Positions 35,471 through 47,593 of a stretch of 64,000 nt of DNA are shown here, one piece after another. The notes under the pieces are model-generated. The model saw only the letters and a list, made by a program, of their open reading frames with translations, was not told the origin of the DNA and searched no databases. The translations under genes and the position numbers were made by a program. Numbering within the stretch: position 1 is the stretch's first letter; the number at the start of each line of letters is the position of its first letter. The stretch covers positions 36,520,001-36,584,000 of the forward strand of contig CM060731.1 of assembly GCA_030704615.1 (NCBI GenBank). The letters are read 5' to 3'. Source of the stretch: Takakia lepidozioides (Eukaryota > Streptophyta > Takakiopsida > Takakiales > Takakiaceae).

Positions 35471-37870
35471 AATTACCCATTGACTATACCACCTTCCCTG
35501 TAATTACTAATCTTTATTGTGCCCACTGTCAATATCGGTTAGATCCTTGGCAACTGGCATGCCTACAGGTTCATCGTGTCCGCGGTTATGGGTGTCATCC
35601 GCGGAATTGCGTACAGTACATTTTTGCAAAATCCTAGGGCAACACCGCTTTCGTGAGCACAGACTCACCGCTCACGATCTAGCATCCGTTAAGTAGCGAA
35701 CGAAGACTGATACTTGGGTTCGAGGGCTGGCAAGACTAGAATCCAACGCGACTTGCAGGTAATGTGGGGCAAGAGATCCTTACTCCTACAGGCAGGTACA
35801 TCATTACGGATCTGGTGCTTGTATACGGGCTATTCACATTGACAATGTCTACATATTCTTCCTTCAAGGCACTTCTTTGGTTTTTTCTACAAGTTAGAAA
35901 TATTTGCAACTTAACTACTTCAGAAACGCTTGGCTTTTAATGCTTCATTGAAACTTCTCGGCTTTTCCTCCATCCCAAATTTGCCGAGGAGAATCAAACT
36001 AACTGACCACACAGCCGACTTCATAAACACTAACCTCACGGTCAGACTTTGTCATTATATAACCTCAATGTCACTAGGAGTGTCGTAGTCTCTCTATGAT
36101 CATTGATAGACATTCAAACTTACGGAACTATCTTTGCCCTTTCTAGTTGCAGTGACTTTGAACTCGATCTCGTATGGTGACAGTGTGGTCACACTCCGGT
36201 TGGTGTTGTGCAATTATCAAATTTTGAGAATGAAACCCTCACTAAAATCTTTGGTGGTGGTTCTCATGTTGTTTCTCAGGATGGACAATGCTTGTTCTGA
36301 ATGCTTGAAATGACAAGTTGTAGGTACGAATTCCCGTTGGTTTTAGTGGCCTTTTTACTGGACAAAATACAGTCTAATTTGTTACGACAATCGTCATGTG
36401 GACAACCATCACGTCGTGAATCAATTCACATTGATGGTCGAGAGATGGCTCCCAACGTTGGCTCCCAAGGGACTTGAACTGGCGTTACAGGTGTAACTCG
36501 TTCACACTCACGAGAGACTTCACGCGCTGCAACAAGTGTTGAGCTGCTAAAAGTAGAACTTGCTTAAATATAACAGCTTCACCGAGTGCTACAACTGTAA
36601 TACGACCAGAAGATCTTGTCCTGAACATTGTATCGTATCCTTAAAGCCTAACAAATGACGTTATCAATAGCTATGCTTTAATTTTCCCTTTGAACATGTA
36701 GGTGGAAGACATTATGGCTTACTTCCCCAACCAAGAACACCGACCAGGAGCACCTTCCGAACATCTAGGTCTCTCACACCACGATTTCAATTTGTAAGTG
36801 CTGGCCACAATACCGGCATAAGCAACCGTGATCGCAGGCCCCAATCTATGGAACATCACATAGCCCTTCCATTGAAGATTGACACGATTGAACATCCAAC
36901 ATTGGTAGGGGCAGTCACAAGAAGAATTAAATCTACTGCGCAAGAATGTCTCACTGTTAGTTTGTCTTTTAACAACACCACAAATGGAAGTATTTCTAAA
37001 CGGTGACAAAAAAAGATCATAGAACCAACAAACAATAAGAGCCCCCATATATTTGTCATAGGCTTTTAAGATATTTTTGGACATGCAGCATCCATGCTTC
37101 TGGGTTTCTTAGTATAACCGGCTTGTTCTTGGAAGGTAGCTAACTAGATCAACCAGCCCCACCTATTGTGTTTCTGTTTGTCTAATTGTTGACCCTGCAT
37201 ATCGAAATATTATAGTCGAGGAAGAGAAGAAGTAATGTATAGATCCTGGCAGGGAACAACCAATCGAAATCAAAGAACAAAGAAAACTAGGGTTGCTCTT
37301 CCGTGAGCCTGGAGGCATGAGCCTATAAGCCCAGGAGCCCGTGAGCCCAGCATAGGCTCACACCATGTCAGCATAGAATTCCAAACTTACAAGATCTATT
37401 TCCGCGGATTGATTAACCATTTTCAGTCGTTGCAGATGACATCTATTATATCCATTCTATCCATTTGTTTCATCCATTTAGACGTGGTTTAGATACCAAG
37501 TCCTTGCATGCTAGTGAATGGATGAATTTTGTTGTGTTTGAATGGAACATTATCCGGGATGTCGGGAATGAAATAGTGGATGTGGATGCATAGTCCTCTG
37601 CGTAGATGAATGTAGCTACGACGTGTGTGTACATACCTATGCAATCCCACCACATATACGCACCCAATAATGCATATGCAATTATAGAGGAAAAGAATCC
37701 GATACAGGCAGGGAGGTGGACAGACAGACATGGAGGGACGATGGCGGACGCTAGAGGGGTGGAGTGGGCGGTGTCTCTAGAGGTGATTGTTTGAGAGGAT
37801 CGGATGGAGTTAGCAGGAAGGCAAAGTCATAGAGCTTCTGTGCAGTAGGCCATCCTCAGCAGGAATGAAT
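35471..37870. other. Intergenic, unassigned
   Basis: No recognisable coding sequence. The minus-strand open frame 36719-37084 (121 codons) has no family resemblance. Composition is unremarkable. Confidence 0.4.
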
Positions 37871-37919
37871 CTTGGAACAGTTTCCTCGGGATTTTTTTGT
37901 TTTTATTTTTTGGTTTTGT

Positions 37920-38080
37920 TTTTTGGCAAAACAAGGGACAATGGCCCTCATATTTCGTATGCACCGGCGCATACCAAAAAACAGTGTTTTTTTTTTTTTT
38001 TTTAATTTTTTTGATTTTTTTAATTATTTTGTTTTTAACAAAACAGGGGACGGTGCCCTCATATTTCATATGCGAACAGA
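37920..38080. repeat. Palindromic satellite, outlying copies
   Basis: Two units of the same family as 39541-40320: CCCTCATATTTCGTATGC with the ACCGGCGCATACC half at 37945-37976, then a T16-rich tract, then a half unit (GGGGACGGTGCCCTCATATT) at 38046-38065. They lie about 1.6 kb from the main array. Confidence 0.7.
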
Positions 38081-38773
38081 GGATTGGTAACAGTTGCCAG
38101 ACTGAAACCAGCAGACTTACTCCTGATTCCAACAGACTTACACCACCCGATGGGTCTCAAGAGTGCGCACACTTGGTGCCCTGGGCAGACTTACTGTATA
38201 TTGAGCGAAGTATTGTGCACATGCAATCAGACTGCCTCTCTTTTATTTCATCGGGAGAATGGTACTGCAACATTTCTTGGACTCTATTTTACAACAGATA
38301 CACGGTCTGCAACCTTACGGATTGTGGAATATATTTGTGCTGCAGGTGTTGGGGCACCAACCCTCTTGTCTGTTTTCCGCAAGACTCTGGGTCGCGTTTT
38401 CCATGCCTCGACAAAATCTCGTTCTTTTTCCGCAACATATTGTTGTTGTCATTTACAGTACGAAAGCTCTTTGCTGCCGCAGGGTGCAACATTCCTGCAG
38501 CACTATTGGCCAAGATATCAACAAGCTGTCCCCTACAGATTTTGAAACATGACAACACGTGTTTCTCCAGGTACCGACAATGCGAAATATGTCAACAAAT
38601 TCTTCGTCCATGGAGGTTGGTACGAGGACAAGTTATTGATCATAGGGAGAGTTGTCTATGGAAGGTCTGTCATATGCATTTCCCAAACCCTGTCTATGTC
38701 ATTCGCTCACATTATACAACAACAGATTATGCAATCCTCCATAAATGGTTCCCAGCGCCGTGCCACAAGCGCG
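38081..38773. other. Sequence downstream of the minus-strand LTR, unassigned
   Basis: If the LTR at 38774-39220 belongs to an element read on the minus strand, this would be its leader. No coding frame or primer-binding site is convincing. Several overlapping plus-strand open frames (for example 37897-38850) are not supported. Confidence 0.35.
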
Positions 38774-39220
38774 TGTCGTGCGCATACATATTGCTACACA
38801 ACTACATCGATGTCCACAACCACACAACACATGTGCACACCAAACACTAATCTATCACTAGTCCACCACTAGTGCACCACTAGGCTGCCACTAGTCCACC
38901 ACAATGATAAAGAAAGAATGATACAAGCACACAAGCTCTCTCAAACTCACACACTTGCACATAAAAACATCACTCATATATTAAGTCGAGCCAAGTGCAC
39001 CCCACGCCATGGAGAATCCACATTACGGCGCCATAGCTAGACACGGTGAGGCTCAACTCGAGAAAGATGAGCCCACCGCGATCTGCCGTGAACATAACAA
39101 CGTCAAGTGCCCAAATATATATTGGCCCCTGGATTAACACTTGGGTCAATCCCAAATGTCAATATATCAAAACTAACTATTTCCTAGCTAGTTTCACACT
39201 AGTGGTAAAATAACTTGACA
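38774..39220 (-). mobile_element. LTR (TG...CA, 447 bp), same family as the DNMT retrotransposon
   Basis: Read on the minus strand it starts TGTCAAGTTATTTTACCAC and ends GTATGCGCACGACA, so it is bounded by TG and CA. Its first ~330 bases are the inverted counterpart of 47594-47921. Its last ~80 bases match 57713-57800, the end of the minus-strand DNMT element. A minisatellite of CTAGTGG-type units lies near its 3' end (38850-38905). No internal gene follows, so it may be a solo LTR. Confidence 0.7.
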
Positions 39221-39222
39221 GC

Positions 39223-39415
39223 TATCATGCGCATACGTATCGCTACACAACTACATCGTTGTCCACAACCACATAACAAATGTGCACACCAAACACTAGT
39301 CTATTACTAGTCCACCACTAATGCACCACTAGGCTGCCACTAGACAACCACTAGCCACCACTAGTGCAGACACTAGTCCAACCACTAGGCTGCAACTAGT
39401 CCATCACAATCGCCC
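39223..39415 (-). repeat. Second partial LTR end, joined head to tail
   Basis: This repeats the 3' part of the LTR at 38774-38905 (GCGCATACGTATCGCTACAC, then CTAGTCCACCACTA-type units) and lies only two bases (GC) beyond the start of the full LTR. The LTR copies are therefore directly joined. It ends at about 39411, where unrelated sequence begins. Confidence 0.6.
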
Positions 39416-39540
39416 CCCTAGCTAGCGCTTAGGTCTCTCTAAGTCCACGTAGCCACAAGATTTGATAGTGGTCATAGCCTCACTAAGTCCTCCACCACTG
39501 TCCCTACTACACTCAAACTCGATAGATCAAGGCCGGGTAC

Positions 39541-40320
39541 AAGAGTCGTCCCATTGGCGCATACTTGACAACAATGTTTTTTTTTAATATATTATTTTTT
39601 TATTATTTTAAAGTTTTGTTCTACAAAACAGGGGACAGTGGCTCTCATATTTCGTATGCGCCGGCGCATACCAGACAACAGTGTTTTTTTCTTTTTAAAA
39701 AATTAATATTGTTTTTTTTTATTCTTACAAAACAAGGTACAGGGCCCTCATATTTCGTATGCGCCGGCGCATACCAGACAACAGTGTTTTTTTTTTTTTA
39801 AGAAAATTAATATTGTTTTTTTAATTCTTACAAAACAGGGGACAATGCCCTCATATTTCGTATGCGCCGGCGCATACCAGACAACAGTTTTTTTTAAACA
39901 ATTATTATTAATTAATAATAATAATTAATAATTAATAATTAATAATTTAATAATAATTTATTGTTATTAATTATTATTATGTTTTTACAAAATAGGGGAC
40001 AGTGGCTCTCATATTTCGTATGCCCGGCGCATACCAGATACAGTGTTTTTTTCTTAACAATTATTTTTACAAATTACTTATATATATATATATATATATA
40101 AGGAAGGTGGACACATTGCCGTAGCAAGCATAACTTATGGTGTCACTTGACCCAGAAGGGCTACTGCCTTCCGGTAGGAAGATGGACACCTTTGTAACAA
40201 CCAACAGGGTGGTTTGAACAACCATATATATATATATATATATATATAAACAGGGGATACCCTCATATTTCATATGCGTTGGCGCATACCATACAACATT
40301 GTTTCTTCTTTTTAATTATT
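39541..40320. repeat. 103-bp tandem repeat with an 18-bp perfect palindrome
   Basis: The palindrome GTATGCGCCGGCGCATAC occurs exactly at 39654-39671, 39757-39774 and 39860-39877, a period of 103 bases, with decayed copies near 40018 and 40272 and a half at 39555. Each is preceded by GGGGACAGTGGCTCTCATATT-like sequence and followed by CAGACAACAGTG and a T-rich tract. (TA)n tracts at 40081-40100 and 40223-40248, plus non-satellite sequence between, interrupt the right end. Confidence 0.8.
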
Positions 40321-40339
40321 TTAAAAAAAATGTTTTTAT

Positions 40340-41080
40340 TATTATTATTTTGTTTTAAAGAATAGGGGACAAGGCCCTGGTTGGTTACTTTATTGCTGAA
40401 TTATTTGAAGGGGAAAAAAATTAAAACCCTTGATGCTGCCATAAGGCATAACGCATGAGAGCCATGCATGATAACTAAAGTTCGTTTCTGAGGAGGTTTC
40501 CCGGATATTCCGAGATAAGAACGAGTGCTGTACCGGCGTGCTGCCTAATATAATTGGCTTTACAAGCCCATGGGAGGGAGTGTGAACCCCCGGAAAAAAA
40601 ATAAGTGACAGAAGATAAAGACTGAGCCATTCTGACGACTGGGTGACTACTAGATAGTGCCAGTAAATCTACCGGTCCAAGCCCGAGCAATGTTAAGCGC
40701 CTACACTGCTTTACTGCATGTAAGGAAGAATAAGCCAAAAAAAGAGTCTAGCACATGTGCCTAACTAGGGTTAAAATAAAGGAAAAATAAGAGATGGATG
40801 TGAGTCGAGAGGGTAGGGTAGGCCCTAAAACGGAACGTTGTGGAGTTTGTGAAGTGGAACGGGACGGACGGTGGAGCTGATCAGGGGAGGTGGAGAGAGG
40901 CAGCCGAGGCAGAATGTATGGAGAAGCTACCAATGGAAGTGGAGCCGCATTGCAGAAGACGAACGGACGTGTTTCCAGTTGATTTCTGATCTTTCAAATT
41001 CTGGGGAGGCCGAAGAGGAGACCTCTGTGTCCCGAGCTATCTGGGACGTAGACACTTTTATGGGTTCTGTGGGGTACCCT
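40340..41080 (-). repeat. Copy of the retroposon family at 32930-33380
   Basis: Blocks shared in the same order and orientation with 32940-33330 include GGGGACAAGGCCCT, TTACTTTATTGCTGAATTAT (compare TAACTTTATTTGAAATTATT), AAACCC...GCTGCCATAAGGC and TGATTTCTGATCTTTCAAAT followed by GGGGAGGC. The left end is T/A-rich, as expected of a tail on the minus strand. No protein was recognised. Confidence 0.5.
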
Positions 41081-41149
41081 TAATTTTTGCGCAGACTTAC
41101 GGATGGTAGACAGAGGCCTTAGGGGTGATATGCACAGGCTTTAGGGGTG

Positions 41150-41375
41150 GTAGACAGGCTTACACACTCAGTCACAGTCTTACACAGTCGTATATAGCCT
41201 ATCATAGTCTATCACAGCCATACACAGCCTTACACAGCCCGACACAACCTTACACAGTCTGTCACAGTCAATCACAGCCTATCACAATTAGTCACAGTCT
41301 ATCACAGCTCGACACAGTTTCACACAGCCAATCACAGCCCGACACAGTCCGACACAGCCAGTCACAGCAACAAGG
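41150..41375 (-). repeat. 10-bp minisatellite (GGCTGTGACN family)
   Basis: The array consists of variants of CACAGCCTAT/CACAGTCCGA with ~10-base spacing. It is the reverse complement of the GGCTGTGACG array at 48945-49720, so it may be a leader fragment of another copy of the same retrotransposon in minus orientation. It abuts the LINE end at about 41380. Confidence 0.7.
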
Positions 41376-41379
41376 GAGT

Positions 41380-43790
41380 TTATCTGCCCATATGCAGGTG
41401 AGGTCATCACAGCAGCGACAAATGATCCTATCCTTGCCCCAATTGGCGCGGAAGGCAGAGATGAGGGCAAGCAGACGCTGCGGTTTCTTAGCAGCTTCTG
41501 CACACAGTGAGGCCCAAGCTTTTTTAGCAGCAATCAATAGATCAAAGAAAACCAGAGATAAGATTGCTGATGCAGAGGTGTTCTCATTGTTGATTGCCCA
41601 GACACATCTACTTTTCCAAATGAACTAGAGAACCGAGCTTCTGAGCGACTCAAAGACAGGGCAGTCTGTGGTTTTGGATTTTTGGGTTTTGCAATAGTTA
41701 AGTAAGATTGCCATGGAACCAAAGTGCAGTGTTTCCCAAGAGCTGTAGAAGCTTTGCACCATCGCCCAGATGGTTGCTGGAGCCAAACAGTAGAGAGGGC
41801 AATGTTCCAGTGTTTCTATTGTCTGGTTTGTGCAACAGTGACACAGGAGCGCATCTCTGTAGTTCAGAAATAGGCCCACCTTAAGAACCCTGTTTGCCAC
41901 TTACCATAAGAATGCACTAATTTTGGCTGGTTTTGTTTTGTCCCAGATGGTTGCCCATATACCCTTCCAGTTCTCCTGATTGAAGTTTTCGTGGGCCTAT
42001 CTGCCTTCCCATTTTGAGATAAGAGGGCTTGCCCCAAGCAACGCTCTGTAGCCCATCTTGGCAGTCTATGAGAACAGGGGGTGGAGTTCTTCCTGGAAAG
42101 CCCATTTCCATTCTGATGGGTCAAGTTGTAAGGTGGAGATGTCAGAATTCCCAAATAAGATGAAAGGTCCCTTGCTAAGCCAAGTAAGGGTGTTAATCCC
42201 TCTGGGTGCAATAGGATTGAATACTTTGTCCGGGGAGGTCCAATGGCAAATACGAACCAGGGTGCTGTTGGACTTAGGGACTGTGACTAGGTCCTGACTG
42301 GATAGACAGAGACGGCCTGAGAGGTCATTTGCTATGAAGCAGAAACCCTTGAACCATTGTTGAGAGACTTCGGAAACGTAGAAGACTTGCAGAGAGGGAG
42401 GATTGTGCATAACCCATTGACCTGGATGAAGATCACCTTGCCCTGCTCTGAGAATCAGTTTCCAGGTATCTGGGATGGAGAGGATGACTTGAGCAATCCC
42501 GGATCTAAGGCGGGTGGTTCCTAGAGCTTGCTGTAGCGATAGGGGGGAGCTGACCCAAAGATTATTGATAGTCGATATGCCCATGGCTTTCCAAGCTACC
42601 CATTTCTTTGCTGCTTGTCTTTCCAGAAGAGAGGGGTTCGGTTTATTGAGGAACAAGTGTTGTCTTAGTGTTTCCTGAAACGTGGAAGGGTCCCGTTTCC
42701 TCAAGAATGGCCTAAGGGAATTCCAGGAGTTCCAGATTGAAGACCAAAGAGGGGAACCTGGGAGATTTGTGGTTGAAGCCTGCAGCAGCCAGCGATTGGA
42801 TGCAGGCAAGGGGACACGCTGCAAGGGAGAGGAGGAGGAAATGGTGGAGGAGATCCTGAGCTTCCACCAGCCTCCCTCCGGTCCTATGAATCTAGGGATC
42901 CATTTTCCTAAAAGAGCCTTGATTTGCAATTCTGGATCCAGAACACCTAGGCCTCCCATTTTTTTTGGAAGACATATTTGGGCCTAGGATACTTGGGGTC
43001 TTTTATTCTGGGTGGAAGACTCCACTCCCCAGATGAAATTCCTGATTAATCTTTTGATTTCCTTGATGAGTTTTGACCCAGGACTCCAAGTTGAAGCAAA
43101 GTACCAGATCCCTGCCAGCAAGATTTGGTTGGCAACTAATGCCCTGCTAGTGATAGATAAGTGACAGGACCCCCAGTAGGACAGGTTGCGTTTGAGCTTC
43201 TGAATTGTGGGACCTATTCGCTGCTCTTTTGATAGGTTGATACCGAATGTGTGCCCTAGTAAAATGGTGGCCTCACATTCTTTAAGCCACTGAAGCCCAA
43301 GTTGTTATCCCCACGTAGGGTTGGCTCCTATGGCTGATTTAGATATGTATCCGAGAAGCATGGCTTTGGTTTTGGACCAGTTAACTCTAAAACCAGAGAC
43401 ACTACAGAGGTGAGAGAGTGTACTTTCTGCCGCAGTTATGGAAAGATTGTCAGTTTGAAGCAGCAGAAATGTGTCATTTACAAACATTGAATCCTTAACC
43501 TGTTTGTGGTGGTTATTTCTTGGGTTCTGCAGGTAGAGGCCTCTCACTTGAGTGTTATTGTCCAGCATGTGACCAAGGGTATCAGCTACAAAAAGGAAGA
43601 GAAAGGGCGCCAGAGGGCACCCTTGTCTGACCGAGCGTTGTAACGAAAAGGGCTTGGACAGATGCCCGTTGATCATGACCTTGCTGGTTGCACCTTGAAG
43701 GAGAATCTGAACCCACTGGCGAAAGCCAAGTGGGATGCCTGATTTCTTTAAGACTGTCATGAGAAAAGACCAATCTATTGTGGTGCAAAA
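41380..43790 (-). pseudogene. Decayed LINE: reverse transcriptase to zinc-binding domain
   Basis: From right to left on the minus strand: reverse transcriptase core (43305-43760) with MTVLKKSGIPLGFRQWVQIL, SVRQGCPLAPFLFLFVADTL and KTKAMLLG; a linker read in several frames (42960-43304); a 297-codon open frame at 42066-42959 (starting MGGLGVLDPE) typical of the LINE connection region; then the Cys/His module CHCCTNQTIETLEHCPLYCL at about 41800-41860. The catalytic box, normally FADDT, reads FVNDT, so the polymerase would be inactive; frames are also shifted between segments. The endonuclease is missing. Confidence 0.8.
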
Positions 43791-44990
43791 GAGGGGCTCC
43801 CTGTACTTCTTGCTGTCACATGTCCCACTTCATTAGTGCTCAAGGAATAGATGCTGCTGCAGCGGAAGAGGAAAACAACATCCAGTCCCCTAGCTATTTC
43901 TCTTTCCCTTCTCTCGATGTTTTCACAATCACTCTTTTTGTTGTTTATTTGTTTTCTTTTAATTCATCTAAAGCAAAAGAAGTCAGCACTCGATGGTTCA
44001 TCTGATCCGTGTATTTGCACGTTCCACCTTCCTCATCTGATCGTTACATCCCAGTTCTCATGGCTGCACTGTCAATCTGCCCCAACAAGTTGGACTGCAT
44101 GATACTCGGTGCTTGTCGTATGAAGTTCTTACAAGTTCACGACAAAGAGAACTCCTTCATGCACTTGTTTTCAGACTACATGCCACTCTCATTCTTGAGC
44201 AACACTCATCGCTCAAGAGAAAACATGACTCCTAATTTACAATGCTTCCACTTTCAGTCTACAAGAGCATGCATAACACCAACATCTCACTCCATTTTAC
44301 TGCCAACACCACCTCCATACCACCTCCGCGTTCTCCATCTATCACTCTTCATACTTTCAGTCGTGCCAAAAAGCCCGTCTTCCTCCATCCTTCACTCCTA
44401 AATCCCCTTCAGCCACCCTTCCACCGGACGGTGCGCTGCCTACTTCATAAATTTGCCATGCTGGTGTCACGTGAACTTCTCTCTAAGGTCTTAATGCAAA
44501 CTTGCAGGTATTACTCCCCTTTTCAAGCTGCATGCATACGACAAAGGCCTTAGTTTAGCTGTTGTTCTGTTATAATAATCTGCCAACTACCAGTTTGTCA
44601 CTAGTTGGATGAATTTTACTAGTTCATCCAATTTTGCCGGCTGATCCCTTCTCCATCCATCACTCCCCATGAATCTACCCAAATAACAGATTTCTGCCCC
44701 CTTCACTTCGTTGGTCATTCATCCTTGATTTAGTTCGGATGAACTGTTTCCTCGCACCTTCATCTCCTGGCCATTCATCCATCCCTCGTCACCCGACAAG
44801 TATCCCGACCGAATCCATGTCCGACACACGCCTTTTACCCACAGTTGTGGTGCACTCCGTTCCTTGGTTGTCTCTGTCCTAGGGGGCATCCTCAATGTGT
44901 GCTGAAGTCTTCATCGTGCACACTCCCTTCAGCTCTCTTTGTGGCCGAGTCCATCGCTTGCCTGCCCCATCCTGCAGCATGCATCATCGT
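43791..44990. other. Unassigned spacer
   Basis: No gene, repeat or RNA was recognised. Overlapping short plus-strand open frames are rich in Ser/Pro/Leu and unlike known proteins. Confidence 0.4.
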
Positions 44991-44999
44991 CCTCCCTCA

Positions 45000-46321
45000 C
45001 TCCCCTTTACCTTTGCATCATCCTTATACTCCACCATAAGGTAGGGTCCCTCCCAGGGATCCTGCATCTTTCTCTTCGCACCGGGCTTCAACATCATTAC
45101 GAGGCTCTCATTCTCCAGGTGCTGGTGCTCATCATTGTGCTTGTGGCAGGCATTGTAATCCCTTTACTGCCGGGCTTGTGCCTTCTTCACGTTGCCGCGG
45201 AGTCTTACCTCGATCGCCCTAATAGCTGCTACCTTCTTCTGGATCATGTCAGATATGGCTGCTTCATCATCGTTCAGTTCCACTATCTTGGTGATCGTCC
45301 CAATTTCATTGTCCACGCTCATTCGCATGTCCATGCCTGTGAGGACCTTGAAGGGTGAAACATTCGTTGATGCATGCACATTGATTCTATACCCAAAAGC
45401 AACCTTGTACACATCGCGATCCCACTCATTCCCTGTCTCTCTTCCCAAGGTAACTATGCTTTGCTTCAATGATTTTATTAATTGCTCCACCATGCCGTTG
45501 CACTGTGGCCAGTAGGGCACTGAATTCTCGTGTCGAATTCCAAATTTTTGACATGTTTTCTTGAATTCTCCTTGCCACTCGCTTCCCTGATCTGTCAACA
45601 CCACACTAGGTACCCCATACCTGTATATGATCTGCACTTCCAAGAACCGTGCTGTGAGCGCAGCAGTGTGGTCACGCACTGGAGCTGCCTCTACCCACTT
45701 TGAAAAGTGATCGATGGCCATGATCGCATACTGGTTTCCTTCTCTAGTTTTGGGTAACGGCCCTGCTGTGTCAAGTGCAAATCGATAGAAAAGGTCTCTG
45801 ACGGGAATGTTGCACAGCTTGATGTCCCCTTACCGGAGCGTTCCAGATGTCTTTGCTGCCTGGCAGCGTATGTATGTCTTCAGCACCATTTGTATCTGCT
45901 TGGTTCGATTGTGCCAGAAGAACCTCCTGCAGATCTCAGCCTGAGTTCGTTTCACTCCAAAGTGTCCAAGTTCCACTTGTATCTTCCGTATGAGGGCCTC
46001 CATGTCTTCTTGCCTTGGTACAATCAATCCTTTGAACAACAGGGTTCCGTCCTTCATTTCATAGTGCCTCACCCTCCTTCTGACTCTTTTTCCTTCATCA
46101 CAACTCAGGTAGTCATTGATCTCTCCAAACGTAAGTAGGTGCATTGCTTGTATGTCATTCCAAATGTCTGGCTCGTGCTCCTCAGATTCATCCCCTTCAA
46201 CAGTGCCCTTGCTGCCTTTGGCACTCGGGAACTTGGAAAGTCGGTTGGCAGTGAGTGAACTCCATGAGCTTACACCAGATGGTGAGGAGTTCAAACCCGA
46301 GAGCCCGCCCCGTTGTAACAA
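45000..46321 (-). pseudogene. Ty3/gypsy integrase fragment
   Basis: Integrases paste retrotransposon cDNA into the genome. Read on the minus strand: a zinc-binding region ELGHFGVKRTQAEICRRFFW (about 45920-46010) whose first C-terminal cysteine seems lost (YIRCQAAK), then the catalytic core: FALDTAGPLP (first Asp, about 45790), VVLTDQGSEWQGEF (second Asp, about 45595), NGMVEQLIKSLKQ (Glu, about 45495). After a TAA stop near 45161 the frame continues as VMMLKPGAKRKMQDPWEGPY, the GPF/Y-like C-terminal module. Another in-frame TAA lies near 45830. Reverse transcriptase and RNase H are not present. It may or may not belong to the DNMT element family, whose own integrase is missing. Confidence 0.85.
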
Positions 46322-46399
46322 GGTGCCCTTTTCACTATCCAGGGAGTACTCACTCCCTTGCCAGCTTCCTTCTGTCGTTGGTTGCTCAAGTTGCTTTCC

Positions 46400-47593
46400 C
46401 TTTTCCTCATGTATTTGCTTTTGTTCACTGCTCCTTCGTGCAGAGCTTCAGCCCAAAGAAGAGAAGTACCACCCCCTTGTCATTATCACCCCTAGTTTGT
46501 TGTCTCGATTGCTGGTCATCTGTGATTACATTGCTAGCATGTATTCGTACTTCCTGCTCACAGTCATTCCTTCTCTCTCTCACACGCTTCTTCACCGGAC
46601 TCTCATCAAGTAAGTTTTCTCTCCCCAATTCCTGCAAGATGTTAAATTGTGGAAACTAGTGGAGCTTAATCTTCTCTCCTATCTGGTCTCTTTCTTGCTG
46701 CACAACCAAGAGAGATTCTTTCCACAGGCTGATTAAGTCAATTCCAGGGCGCCATTTGAATCTGACCCGTTCTCTTTTGTTGCCAGAAGTAAGTGGCTGC
46801 TCAACTTCAAAGTCAAAAACCTTCACTCTCTCTGCCAGATGTTCAGCCTGCATCTCCTGTCTTTCCTCACTCTGAACCTTTTCCCCATCATTCACCATTT
46901 TACCTTCCCTTTTTGTATCCTTCAAAGGCTACTCCTGCATTTCTTCAGATGTGATTGCATGCCCTTTACTCAACGATAGTGCCATTGTCTCCATCATTCC
47001 CCTTGCCTCTGACTTTGTTTCATTGTCTTTAACTGCAGGTACTTGAGCAAGGGATGGCAGCCCGTCAAGCTTCCCTTCGCTCTATCCGAGGGCACGCTTA
47101 TGCTGACATTCTGCTGCTGCTCCACTCGTACACCTTCCTTGCCGCCAGCTTGTCCCTCCACAAGCTGATCCTCCTCAACATTTTTGGCATGAAGGTCAGT
47201 GTGGAATTGATCAATGAGCTGATACTCTTCCTTATGAATCAAAATTGTCTCACCTCCTGGTTTCCTTATAATGCAGTTTCGAAAATCTGGATCTTCAAAG
47301 GTTGGAGTTGTGAGTCCTTCTTCCGATATTCCAGCCTTCGTCTGACTCGGCACCCTTACTTCAGCCTCACCAGACTTGTGAATTAGAGCATCGTCAATTG
47401 CTGGTTTTTGATCTTGTGTACAGGTCCTTTCAACTTGGCATGGGTGATCAACCACCGGTCCTTCCACGGAACCAGTAGGTTTGTTCAACACGTTGACCAC
47501 CTTTGTGGGATAGTTATCTTCCTCCTCCTATATCCCAGCCACTGCCAAATTGAGTTTTGCTGACTCCATTCCACTGAACTTCCTCAACAAACC
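46400..47593 (-). pseudogene. Uncharacterised open frames upstream of the integrase fragment
   Basis: Two minus-strand open frames (46994-47500, 168 codons, starting MVNVLNKPTGSVEGP; and 46656-46925, 89 codons) precede the gypsy integrase in its reading direction. The products are acidic, Gln/Glu-rich and unlike reverse transcriptase or RNase H. They may be a spacer of the same polyprotein or an unrelated insert. The right end is cut by the plus-strand LTR at 47594. Confidence 0.4.

Noticed and set aside
37897-38850. 317-codon plus-strand open frame
   Set aside because: It starts in a T-rich satellite tract (poly-Phe), crosses unrelated repeats and an LTR end, and has no conserved block.
41125-41628. 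167-codon open frame rich in Ser/Gln/His/Thr
   Set aside because: Its first half is translation of the 10-base minisatellite and its second half is antisense to the LINE.
45192-45515. Plus-strand 107-codon frame
   Set aside because: Antisense shadow of the gypsy integrase core on the minus strand.
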